Shown: positions 1 through 5,925, numbered from the stretch's first letter. The stretch is 8,178 bases of DNA from Acidobacteriaceae bacterium (GCA_003136335.1 PLEA01000677.1:1-8178), one strand, 5' to 3'. Numbers and translations are program-made. The notes: generated from the letters alone by a model not told the origin.

Positions 1-926
1 AGAAACGGATGCTGAAAGTTCAACCGCTCCATCTTCCGTCCCGGGAAGTGCGCGAGCGGCCGCGGCTCCGTCAGCCCGCATTTCGCCGCCACATCCGCAG
101 CTAACTTCGACGCGACAATGTAGACTTCGCCGCCCGATTCCAGCGCGACATACTCTTCCTCCGGATGAAACGCCACCGCCATCGACGCCGGCAACGTCCA
201 CGGAGTCGTAGTCCAGATAATGGTCGAAACCTTTTTCCCTGCAAGCGCCGCGTCAATCTTTGCCGGATCGTCCAGCAACCCATACTTCACCCACACTGTG
301 ATGCTGGTGTGGTTCTCATATTCAACCTCGGCTTCGGCCAGCGCAGTCTCGTCGTGCATGCACCAATAAACGGCGCGCAGCCCTTTGTAGACGAAGCCAT
401 TCTCGTAAAACGAAAAGAAAGTTGAAAGCACCACCGACTCGTACTGCGGAGTCATCGTGGCATAGGGCCGTTCAAAGCGTCCGAATACTCCGATGCGTTT
501 GAACTGGGTCCGCTGCAGGTCAAGAAACTTCTGTGCATACTTCCGGCACTCCGCGCGCACGGCGGTAGGCCGCATCTGTAATTTCTTGCCGCCCAATTCC
601 TTGTCGACTTTGATCTCGATGGGCAGCCCGTGGCAATCCCACCCCGGCACGTAGGGCGCGTCAAACCCCGCCATGGTCTTCGACTTTACGATGAAATCCT
701 TCAAGCACTTGTTCAGCGCCGTACCCATATGAATCGGCCCGCTGGTATAAGGCGGCCCATCGTGCAGAATGTAACGGGGCGCGCCCTTCCGAGCCTCACG
801 GATGCGCTCGTAAATGCCCGTCTGCTCCCAGCGTTCCAGCATTTTGGGCTCGTTCTGGGGCAGGTTGGCCTTCATGGGGAAGGCAGTTTTAGGCAGATTG
901 ATGGTCGCTTTCAGTTCGAGCGGCAC
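1..926 (-). CDS. ileS: Isoleucyl-tRNA synthetase, N-terminal part (3' end outside the window)
   Basis: Cytoplasmic class I aminoacyl-tRNA synthetase that charges tRNA-Ile with isoleucine using ATP. Translating the minus strand gives 308 codons with no stop, running off the left edge. Seen in it: the N-terminal LPKTAFPMKANLP block (residues 11-23), DGPPY (56-60), the class I 'HIGH' signature as HMGT (66-69) followed by ALNK, the GWDCHGLPIE block (95-104), and the start of the CP1 editing domain with WTTTPWTLPAS (from about residue 238). The start is a GTG at 926, giving MPLELKATINLP. It is the best upstream start in frame and matches where the family begins. A GGGAG lies about 10 bases upstream. 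An ATG at 961 is in another frame and runs into a stop. The gene diverges from the TonB-type gene. The KMSKS loop and tRNA-binding domain lie beyond the edge. The identification is secure; the exact start is less so. Confidence 0.97.
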   Translation of the reverse strand, partial: MPLELKATINLPKTAFPMKANLPQNEPKMLERWEQTGIYERIREARKGAPRYILHDGPPYTSGPIHMGTALNKCLKDFIVKSKTMAGFDAPYVPGWDCHGLPIEIKVDKELGGKKLQMRPTAVRAECRKYAQKFLDLQRTQFKRIGVFGRFERPYATMTPQYESVVLSTFFSFYENGFVYKGLRAVYWCMHDETALAEAEVEYENHTSITVWVKYGLLDDPAKIDAALAGKKVSTIIWTTTPWTLPASMAVAFHPEEEYVALESGGEVYIVASKLAADVAAKCGLTEPRPLAHFPGRKMERLNFQHPF

Positions 927-1368
927 TCGGTCGCGTCTCCCAAATGATTGAATCTTTTCATTATAGGGAGGCCCGCAGGGAACGTCCATGCAGCGCACTC
1001 CTGTTGACCCGTTCGGCGCGCCCAGCTGAACGCAGCCGTTCTTCAGGCGCACTCAGACCGGCGCACTGGGATCTCACAAGTCGCGAATTCCTGCGAAACC
1101 GTACATGTCTCTCCGATAGCTACCGCGCCTACCGAAAATGCACTGTCGAAATGAGTCGACTAGAGGTACAATTTTAGGAAGCAGGAAACGTTCTGGCCCG
1201 AACTGTTCGTGGGGCGCCCGCCCGGTTACCTCATTTACAAAATCGGGCTGAAATCGAAGCAACTTACCGGGTGCGCCGCTCATCTCTGTAAAGAGGGCTT
1301 TATACGGATTTCGCCCCGGAAGTTACTGTAGGAAATTTTGCACTCTAGCAAGGACGTCCACCGGAAAT
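927..1368. other. Non-coding gap between divergent ileS and TonB-type gene
   Basis: About 440 bases separate the two divergent starts. The ileS promoter sits at its left end. The rest contains only short open frames on both strands, with no recognisable protein and no ribosome binding site. A TACAAT on the plus strand (1167-1172) could be a -10 box for the TonB-type gene, but I find no convincing -35 element before it. I see no tRNA, riboswitch or terminator structure. The right end is AT-richer than the coding regions, as expected for a promoter zone. Confidence 0.4.
960..988 (-). promoter_or_regulatory. Predicted sigma70-type promoter of ileS
   Basis: On the minus strand a perfect TATAAT (965-960) lies 17 bases downstream of TGGACG (988-983), which matches four of six positions of the TTGACA consensus. 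Transcription would start near 953. That leaves a leader of about 27 bases before the GTG start of ileS, too short for a T-box or other riboswitch. Seen: the hexamers and their spacing. Inferred: that they are used. Confidence 0.5.
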
Positions 1369-2364
1369 ATGGGATCTGAACAAATCAATCCGAGCCTCCC
1401 CGGCAATGAGCCAGAACTGCACCTGCTCTTGGCTAGAGACACCTTCCAAGAGCCCCTCTGGAAGTCCCTTTCCCGCGAACTGGACGAGTTCTTCTTTCCC
1501 AAGAAACTTCCGCCGCTCAAGTTGGAATCGAAACCCGAACCGGTTAAAGACATCTGGGGTTTTTACGACAACAAGAAGAATGGCGCATTGGGTTCTACGG
1601 GCGTACACCTTCTGATCGTGGCAGTCATCGTCGCCGGCACGCTGATTGGCCGCCGCGTGGTACAAGCGGCCCCGGCACAGAAGGTGACTGTCACTCTGGT
1701 CGACCCCGGACCTCTTCCCGACCTGAAACCTTCGAGGACCCAAGTGGGCGGAGGCGGTGGCGGCGGCGATCGCGACATTCTGCAGGCGACCCGTGGCAAG
1801 CTCCCAAAGTTCTCGATGACGCAGATCACGCCTCCCGTGGTGGTCGTTCGCAATGAGCATCCCAAGCTGGCGGTCGAGCCCACGATCGTAATTCCTCCGC
1901 AAGTGCAACTGGCTTCCAACAACATGCCGAATCTGGGCGATCCCATGTCTCACGCCGTGCTCCCGTCGAACGGCACAGGCTCTGGCAGCGGCATCGGTTC
2001 GGGCAGTGGCGGCGGTGTCGGATCCGGCAAGGGCCCAGGCTTCGGCCCTGGCGAAGGCGGCGGTACCGGTGGAGGCGTTTTCCACGTCGGCGGCGGAGTA
2101 TCCCCGCCGCGGGTCGTTTATCAGCCGGAGCCGGAATTTTCCGAAGAAGCTCGCAAAGCCAAATACCAGGGCGTTTGCACCCTTGGCTTGATCGTGGGGG
2201 CTGACGGTCGTCCCAGCAACATCCGCGTACTGAGCAGCCTCGGCATGGGTCTCGACGAAAAAGCCATGGAGGCAGTCAAAAACTGGAAGTTCGAACCCGC
2301 CATGAAAGACGGTCACCCCGTCCGCGTCGAGATCGCAGTCGAAGTCGACTTCCACTTGTACTGA
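1369..2364 (+). CDS. TonB-family energy transducer with glycine-rich linker
   Basis: Inner-membrane protein expected to span the periplasm and couple the proton motive force (through ExbB/ExbD) to TonB-dependent outer-membrane receptors. The 331 residues divide as follows: a long cytoplasmic N-terminus (1-75); one membrane segment (about 76-94) beginning with S76-x3-H80, the SxxxH motif of the TonB transmembrane helix; a periplasmic stretch with Val/Pro-rich patches; a glycine/serine linker (about 202-244); and a C-terminal TonB domain (about 246-331) with the PPRVVYQPEPEFSEEARKAK entry, the G-x-V-x-x-x-x-x-V-x-x-DGRPSNIRVLSS core, and the terminal A-x-x-A-V-K-N-W-K-F-EPA pattern. E. coli TonB is 239 residues with a Pro/Lys-rich spacer, so this one is longer and uses glycine instead. 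The ATG at 1369 has a weak GGA just upstream. No exbB or exbD is nearby. The family is clear; the partner receptor is unknown. Confidence 0.92.
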   Translation: MGSEQINPSLPGNEPELHLLLARDTFQEPLWKSLSRELDEFFFPKKLPPLKLESKPEPVKDIWGFYDNKKNGALGSTGVHLLIVAVIVAGTLIGRRVVQAAPAQKVTVTLVDPGPLPDLKPSRTQVGGGGGGGDRDILQATRGKLPKFSMTQITPPVVVVRNEHPKLAVEPTIVIPPQVQLASNNMPNLGDPMSHAVLPSNGTGSGSGIGSGSGGGVGSGKGPGFGPGEGGGTGGGVFHVGGGVSPPRVVYQPEPEFSEEARKAKYQGVCTLGLIVGADGRPSNIRVLSSLGMGLDEKAMEAVKNWKFEPAMKDGHPVRVEIAVEVDFHLY

Positions 2365-2409
2365 GATTCCGTACGTTCGCGATTCTAAGTAGCCCCATCC
2401 CGGCATCGC

Positions 2410-2464
2410 CGTCCCGCCGTTGTAGCGCCGCTGTCGTGGTGGCGTCCCGCCGCCACACGCGGGA
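2410..2464. repeat. Hairpin and direct-repeat element in a convergent intergenic gap, possible terminator
   Basis: The 125-base gap between two converging genes holds a 10-base direct repeat, CGTCCCGCCG, at 2410-2419 and 2443-2452. It also holds a stem GTGGCG (2439-2444) / CGCCAC (2451-2456) with loop TCCCGC. The stem extends by CGT/ACG across a one-base bulge (2435-2459). An alternative stem TCCCGC (2445-2450) / GCGGGA (2459-2464) would compete with it. There is no U-tract on either strand, so intrinsic termination is only a possibility. It may instead be a degraded intergenic repeat. Confidence 0.45.
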
Positions 2465-2489
2465 ACCAGCAAGATGCCAGCACCTCTAG

Positions 2490-3173
2490 TTAAGCCTTCC
2501 GCAGCACCGCCAGGTACGGCCTCGTCCGAATCCGAAATCCCAATCGCTCATACAACTCCACCGCCCGCATATTGTCGCGTCTCACATGAAGAAACGGTAT
2601 CTCCCCGCGATCGCAAATACCCCGCATGATCTCCGCCATCAGCACCCCGGCATAACCCTTGCCGGTGTGCTCAGGGTGCGTGCACACGGCGCTCACCTCC
2701 GTGTATCCCGGCACCATGAGACGCTCGCCCGCCATGGCAACCAACTTTCCCTCCCAACGAATACCTACGTACGTACCCAACTCGTGGGTGCGAACGCCAA
2801 AAGACCCGGGCTTGGTCAAGGTCGCCAACTCCACCATCTCCCGAGAATTCTGCGGACCAAGCCGGATGATCTCAGGAGAATCAGACGGAACCTGCCGTCC
2901 GCCGCTGTTGTCGCTGACCATCTGCAACAACGGAGTCGGGGCCACCAGTTCCCATCCAGCTCGTGGTTCGTACTCGCTGTCAAGAAACAGCGCGGCCGTA
3001 CCGCCAACGCCCACCAGTCCCGCCAAAGCCGCATAGCCTTGCGCACTCGCATCCTCGAATGCAGTCAGCGAGGTTACCTCGCGAATAAACCGTCGCGCCC
3101 CCTCGAAGCACTCCGCAAACTGAGCCTGCCGCGTAGTGAGCGCTTGCCAAATAACATTGTCGAGAGCGTGCAT
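2490..3173 (-). CDS. GNAT family N-acetyltransferase (FR47-like)
   Basis: Predicted cytoplasmic acetyl-CoA-dependent acyltransferase; the substrate cannot be read from the sequence. It has 227 residues. The N-terminal ~100 residues are not recognisable by eye. The GNAT fold occupies about 105-225, with TYVGIRWEGKLVAMAGERL (strands 2-3), the acetyl-CoA pyrophosphate loop HPEHTGKGYAGVLM (about 166-179), and the C-terminal N201-x-x-A-x-x-LYERLGF motif (201-213), where N201 and Y208 are the usual conserved positions. The arrangement resembles the FR47-like branch. The start at 3173 is an ATG with no clear Shine-Dalgarno; the next in-frame methionine is residue 85, inside the protein. It converges on the TonB-type gene and lies downstream of, but well separated from, the TlpA-like gene, so it probably has its own promoter. 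Confidence 0.88.
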   Translation of the reverse strand: MHALDNVIWQALTTRQAQFAECFEGARRFIREVTSLTAFEDASAQGYAALAGLVGVGGTAALFLDSEYEPRAGWELVAPTPLLQMVSDNSGGRQVPSDSPEIIRLGPQNSREMVELATLTKPGSFGVRTHELGTYVGIRWEGKLVAMAGERLMVPGYTEVSAVCTHPEHTGKGYAGVLMAEIMRGICDRGEIPFLHVRRDNMRAVELYERLGFRIRTRPYLAVLRKA

Positions 3174-3295
3174 AGATTGCGCTAGAGTTGCGTGCCCTCA
3201 ATTCGATGGGGCTCAAGGTTTCGAGGATCGAGAAATTTCGAACACAGATTAATTCCGCGGATTCGCCCCGGCTATCCGAACCTTGCGCCCAAACT

Positions 3296-3388
3296 CCCAG
3301 CCGCGAAGCGGCGTAAGAATGCAGCCCACGGCGTTAGCCGTGGGTGTTTAAGGGGAAGATGAGCGAGCCCCAGCGGAGCGAAAGAGAA
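3296..3388. repeat. Dispersed three-hairpin intergenic repeat, copy 1
   Basis: A 93-base element aligns without gaps to 5925-6017, with about 74 of 93 positions identical by hand count. It folds into three stems: GCCGC/GCGGC with loop GAA (3300-3312); CCCACGGC/GCCGTGGG with loop GTTA (3325-3344); and GCCCC/GGAGC with loop AGC and one mismatch (3367-3379). It lies in the 276-base gap between the GNAT and TlpA-like genes. The remainder of that gap (3174-3295) holds no gene. The conserved AAGAATGCAG spacer between stems 1 and 2 is also shared with the second copy. Confidence 0.85.
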
Positions 3389-3392
3389 GATC

Positions 3393-3445
3393 GCGGTGTG
3401 CGCATGCGGCGCTGCGAAAATTTCTGTTCGAGGACTTCACACCGC
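3393..3445. terminator. Inverted repeat just after the TlpA-like gene, possible terminator
   Basis: A perfect 8-base inverted repeat, GCGGTGTG (3393-3400) and CACACCGC (3438-3445), starts four bases beyond the TlpA-like stop codon. Its 37-base loop contains further self-complementary GC-rich sequence and an AAAATTT run. The loop is longer than in a standard intrinsic terminator and no terminal U-tract follows, so the terminator role is weakly supported. Confidence 0.25.
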
Positions 3446-3449
3446 CGAT

Positions 3450-3953
3450 TCACAGCTTGCTCAAATAGTCCGTAATCTCCGGCTCGGTCCAATCCACCGC
3501 CCCAATGAACTTGCGCCGCATCACCCCATTGCGGTCGATGATGAAAGTTTCCGGCCACCCGTGAGTCCCATAAAGAGCCGGCGTCTTTTGTGCAGGATCG
3601 CGCACGGTCAGCAAGTCCACCCCGTGCTGCTTCAGGAATTGCCGGTAAGCGCTCGCATCCACGTCGATGCTCACCGCCACCACCGTCACGCCCTTCGCTT
3701 TCAAGTGCCGCTGCATTTCCACCAACGACGGCATTTCTTCCACGCAAGGCGGACACCAGGTCGCCCAGAAATTCAGCACCACCACCTGCCCGCGAAACTG
3801 GCTGAGCGCTACCGTTCGATCCGAATCCTGCACCATGAAATCCGGAGCGTTCGACCCAATGCGGGGCGGCCGCGACCCGCTGTAGCAGCCGGAAAGCGCA
3901 ATGAGCAGGAGACAGGCAATAACAGCGGATGGGAACGGAGCTAAGCGGGGCAC
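3450..3953 (-). CDS. TlpA/ResA-like thioredoxin-fold lipoprotein
   Basis: Envelope-anchored thiol-disulfide oxidoreductase of the AhpC/TSA-TlpA group. Such proteins usually reduce disulfides on the outer face of the membrane, for example in cytochrome c maturation. It has 167 residues: a hydrophobic signal segment (about 9-20) with lipobox LSGC and predicted lipid-modified C23; a G-x-x-APDF entry (33-39); the active site WCPPC (66-70, cysteines 67 and 70); an SIDVD strand (95-99); and the cis-proline at P134 in GWPETFIIDRNG. The start is a GTG at 3953. No other start leaves an intact signal peptide, and there is no Shine-Dalgarno. A TATTAT -10-like box ends only 6-9 bases before the GTG, so the mRNA may be leaderless. 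It diverges from the glycosyltransferase over 39 bases. Its electron donor and target are unknown. Confidence 0.92.
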   Translation of the reverse strand: MPRLAPFPSAVIACLLLIALSGCYSGSRPPRIGSNAPDFMVQDSDRTVALSQFRGQVVVLNFWATWCPPCVEEMPSLVEMQRHLKAKGVTVVAVSIDVDASAYRQFLKQHGVDLLTVRDPAQKTPALYGTHGWPETFIIDRNGVMRRKFIGAVDWTEPEITDYLSKL

Positions 3954-3958
3954 ACAGC

Positions 3959-3968
3959 TATAATAATA
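3959..3968. promoter_or_regulatory. Overlapping divergent -10 boxes between TlpA-like and GT2 genes
   Basis: The AT-rich decamer TATAATAATA reads TATAAT on the plus strand (3959-3964) and TATTAT in two registers on the minus strand (3968-3963 and 3965-3960). Only 39 bases separate the two start codons, so both promoters must be packed here. I find no good -35 hexamer for either direction. The plus-strand leader would be about 20 bases without a Shine-Dalgarno; the minus-strand leader would be 0-4 bases. Confidence 0.4.
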
Positions 3969-3992
3969 GATTCGACGCCGAATTTATTAATT

Positions 3993-5027
3993 ATGACCGC
4001 GATGAAAACAGCCACGCAGCGCCCCACAGTAGCGGTGATTATTCCCGCTCGCAACGAGGAAGCCTGCCTCGGCGATTGCCTCCAGTCCCTGGTAGCGCAA
4101 TCCGGCCTCGCTTTTGAAATCATCGTCGTCGACGACCACTCTATCGACCGCACCCGCGAAATCGCCTCGTCATTTTCCAAAGAGCAAGTACGCGTGATTG
4201 AAGCCGGCCCGCTGCCCCAAGGCTGGACCGGCAAGAACAATGCCGTCACCACGGGCGCACGCCAGGCCCGCAGCGAATGGCTCCTGTTCACTGACGCCGA
4301 CACCGTGCACATCCCTCGATGCCTCGCGCGCGCCTTGGCGGAAGCCCAGCAGCACAACGCCGACATGCTCTCCTACTCCCCCGAGCAGATTGCGGTTACT
4401 TTCTGGGAGATGGCGACCTTGCCCGTCGTTTTCGCCGAGCTGGCGCGGCAATATCCTCCCTCCGTCGTGAGCGATCCCGCTTCTCCCATCGCCGCCGCCA
4501 ACGGCCAGTTCATTCTGATCCGCCGCGAAGCCTATGAAGCGGTTGGTGGGCATGCCGCCATCGCCGGCGACATCCTCGAAGACGTAGCCCTCGCCCGCGC
4601 CGTGAAACGCTCCGGCCGGAAGATTCGCTTCCGCTATGCCCCCGACGCCGTCCGCACCCGCATGTACCGCAACTACCGCCAGCTTCGCGATGGCTGGACC
4701 AAGAACTTAGCGCTATTGTTCCCCAATCCAGGATGGCTCGCCGTGAAATCTCTAACTGTCTGGGTAATCCCGTGGGTCGCCTTGCCCTTGGCGTACGCGG
4801 GTCACTGGTGGTGGAGCGCGATGTACGTCCTCAGTTTTCTGTACCTCGTGAAACGGCTCAAGCGGGCCAACTTCACGTGGGACAGGGAAAGTCTAGGTGT
4901 CCTGTTCGGCATGCCCATGTTTGCCTATTTGTTGCTGCGCTCGAAGAGAGCGCACGCGAACGGCAACGTGCCCTGGAAGGGCCGAACGTACTCAGACAAA
5001 CCTCATTTACTGGCAACTGGCAACTGA
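3993..5027 (+). CDS. Family 2 glycosyltransferase, membrane-anchored (CrtQ/HpnB-like)
   Basis: Predicted inverting glycosyltransferase acting at the inner face of the cytoplasmic membrane on a lipid or isoprenoid acceptor. It has 344 residues. The GT-A nucleotide-sugar domain shows VIIPARNEE (15-23), VVDDHSIDRT (45-54), the GPLPQGWTGKN segment (72-82), the metal-binding TDADT (100-104), ANGQFILIRREAYEAVGGH (169-187), and the catalytic-region ED at 196-197. A basic stretch with RMY and the DGWTKN motif (233-238) precedes hydrophobic segments at about 251-269, 274-287 and 301-316. It ends with VPWKGRTYS. The GPLPQGW-GKN and terminal WKGRTY features resemble carotenoid (CrtQ) and hopanoid-associated (HpnB) transferases. 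No carotenoid or hopanoid gene is in view. Two starts are possible, ATG 3993 or ATG 4002, neither with a Shine-Dalgarno. The last codons overlap a heptanucleotide repeat. Confidence 0.9.
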   Translation: MTAMKTATQRPTVAVIIPARNEEACLGDCLQSLVAQSGLAFEIIVVDDHSIDRTREIASSFSKEQVRVIEAGPLPQGWTGKNNAVTTGARQARSEWLLFTDADTVHIPRCLARALAEAQQHNADMLSYSPEQIAVTFWEMATLPVVFAELARQYPPSVVSDPASPIAAANGQFILIRREAYEAVGGHAAIAGDILEDVALARAVKRSGRKIRFRYAPDAVRTRMYRNYRQLRDGWTKNLALLFPNPGWLAVKSLTVWVIPWVALPLAYAGHWWWSAMYVLSFLYLVKRLKRANFTWDRESLGVLFGMPMFAYLLLRSKRAHANGNVPWKGRTYSDKPHLLATGN

Positions 5028-5038
5028 CAACCAGCAAC
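5011..5038 (+). repeat. Heptanucleotide tandem repeat, four units
   Basis: Four consecutive 7-base units: TGGCAAC (5011), TGGCAAC (5018), TGACAAC (5025) and CAGCAAC (5032). The third unit supplies the TGA stop of the glycosyltransferase, so the array encodes the protein's final ATGN residues and then fills most of the 20-base gap before the next gene. It occupies the place where a ribosome binding site would be expected. Confidence 0.8.
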
Positions 5039-5047
5039 TGGTCTCTT

Positions 5048-5458
5048 ATGGTATATCTAACCCGCAAAGCCGAATTCTCCGCCTCGCACTATTATCACAA
5101 TCCCGACTTCACTCCCGAAGAAAACCGCTGCATCTTCGGCAAGTGCAACAACCCTCACGGCCACGGACACAACTACACCCTCGAAGTCACTGTGAAAGGC
5201 GAAGTGGATCCCCGTTCCGGCTTCGTCGTCGATCTCAAGCAGCTCAAGGAAGTCATGCACCACGAAGTCCTCGACGCCATGGACCACCGCTTCCTCAACA
5301 AAGAGGTCCCAGAATTCTTCACCCGCATTCCGACCACAGAAAATTTAGCAATCGCCGTCTGGCAGCGCCTAGAAACAAAACTCCAGAAAGCCCGACTGCA
5401 CCGAGTCCGCGTCTACGAAACCCCCGACCTCTTCGTCGATTTCTACGGAGAACCCTGA
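5048..5458 (+). CDS. queD: 6-pyruvoyl-tetrahydropterin synthase/QueD family, paralog 1
   Basis: Converts 7,8-dihydroneopterin triphosphate either to 6-carboxytetrahydropterin (QueD, queuosine pathway) or to 6-pyruvoyl-tetrahydropterin (PTPS, biopterin pathway). It has 136 residues, normal for the family. The zinc ligands are H14 (in FSASH), H39 and H41 (HGHNY). The catalytic cysteine is C33, and D79-H80 in AMDHRFLN complete the Cys-Asp-His triad. PTTENLA (95-101) and the pterin-binding glutamate E124 in RVYETP are present. All catalytic positions are intact. C33 is five residues before the HGH that aligns with the zinc site, as in animal PTPS, whereas E. coli QueD has three. The queD symbol is therefore a family label, not a proven function. 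The ATG at 5048 has no Shine-Dalgarno. The gene lies 20 bases after the glycosyltransferase and 24 before its paralog, so probably one transcript. Confidence 0.9.
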   Translation: MVYLTRKAEFSASHYYHNPDFTPEENRCIFGKCNNPHGHGHNYTLEVTVKGEVDPRSGFVVDLKQLKEVMHHEVLDAMDHRFLNKEVPEFFTRIPTTENLAIAVWQRLETKLQKARLHRVRVYETPDLFVDFYGEP

Positions 5459-5459
5459 G

Positions 5460-5480
5460 AGCCAAAAGCCAAAAGCTGAA
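5460..5480 (+). repeat. Heptanucleotide tandem repeat, three units
   Basis: Units AGCCAAA (5460), AGCCAAA (5467) and degenerate AGCTGAA (5474) fill nearly all of the 24-base gap between the two pterin synthase paralogs. The unit differs from the TGGCAAC array before paralog 1, but the length and location are the same. No Shine-Dalgarno sequence is present before the ATG at 5483. Confidence 0.7.
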
Positions 5481-5482
5481 CC

Positions 5483-5905
5483 ATGAAAGCCCATCTCACT
5501 CGCAGATATCGCTTCTCCGCCTCGCACCGCCTGCACAGCGCGGAGATGTCCGCCGAAGAAAACCGCGCCACGTACGGCAAATGCAACAACCCTCACGGAC
5601 ACGGCCACAACTACGCTCTCGAAGTCACCGTCAGCGGCCCGGTCGACCAGAGCACCGGCATGGTCTGCAACCTGGTCGAGCTCGACACTTTCGTCGAAAA
5701 GGAAGTCCTCTCTCGCTATCACCTGGAGAATTTGAACACGCTGCAAGAATTCGCCCAACTCGTGCCCACTACCGAAAATCTGTCGGTTGAGATCTTCGAA
5801 ATATTGCAGCGCGGCTTTCGCCCGGCGCATCTGGAAAGAGTAAGACTCGAAGAAACCATGATGAACTCCTTCGAGTACGCCGGCGCCGCCGAACCAAGAA
5901 AATAG
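5483..5905 (+). CDS. 6-pyruvoyl-tetrahydropterin synthase/QueD family, divergent paralog 2
   Basis: Second member of the COG0720 pterin synthase family, 140 residues, about 45-50% identical to its neighbour by hand alignment. The zinc histidines H15, H40 and H42, the catalytic-position cysteine C34 in GKCNNPHGHGHNY, PTTENL (95-100) and the pterin-binding glutamate E124 are kept. The segment that carries the Asp-His pair in the first copy (AMDHRFLN) reads RYHLENLN here. In an ungapped alignment the Asp becomes H80 and the His becomes L81; the catalytic Asp is absent whichever way it is aligned. The C-terminus LEETMMNSFEYAG also differs from the usual YET form. It may make a different product, act with its neighbour, or be a weak enzyme. 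The reading frame is intact, so this is not a pseudogene. The ATG at 5483 lacks a clear Shine-Dalgarno. Confidence 0.87.
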   Translation: MKAHLTRRYRFSASHRLHSAEMSAEENRATYGKCNNPHGHGHNYALEVTVSGPVDQSTGMVCNLVELDTFVEKEVLSRYHLENLNTLQEFAQLVPTTENLSVEIFEILQRGFRPAHLERVRLEETMMNSFEYAGAAEPRK

Positions 5906-5925
5906 CGGAGCGCGTAAGCTGCCGC
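5905..5925. repeat. Extra hairpin at the end of pterin synthase paralog 2
   Basis: Starting on the last base of the stop codon, GCGGAGC (5905-5911) pairs with GCTGCCGC (5918-5925) across one bulged base, with a six-base loop. It abuts copy 2 of the three-hairpin repeat, making four consecutive hairpins. No U-tract follows. It has no counterpart before copy 1. Confidence 0.5.

Noticed and set aside
959..961. ATG on the minus strand as the ileS start
   Set aside because: It overlaps the TATAAT box and its frame hits a stop after 16 codons; the IleS frame is different and starts at GTG 926.
927..1368. A T-box or other riboswitch upstream of ileS or the TonB-type gene
   Set aside because: The predicted ileS leader is only about 27 bases, and I see no T-box sequence or conserved aptamer in the rest of the gap.
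1345..2472. A 375-codon open frame on the minus strand covering the whole TonB-type gene
   Set aside because: It is antisense to a clear TonB protein, has low-complexity composition and matches no family by eye. Long antisense frames are common in GC-rich genes.
2586..3185. A 199-codon plus-strand frame opposite the GNAT gene
   Set aside because: Antisense to a recognised acetyltransferase, with Arg/His/Pro-rich low-complexity sequence and no ribosome binding site.
5144..5170. Reading HGHGH as a C-x3-HGH QueD motif
   Set aside because: The first HGH is also present, so C-x3-HGH can be read. However, alignment on the following NY places the zinc ligands at the second HGH, giving C-x5-HGH as in animal PTPS.
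4897..5790. A 297-codon plus-strand frame overlapping the end of the glycosyltransferase and both pterin synthases
   Set aside because: Its Ser/Arg/Pro-rich translation is the usual out-of-frame shadow, and three well-supported genes occupy the same bases in other frames.
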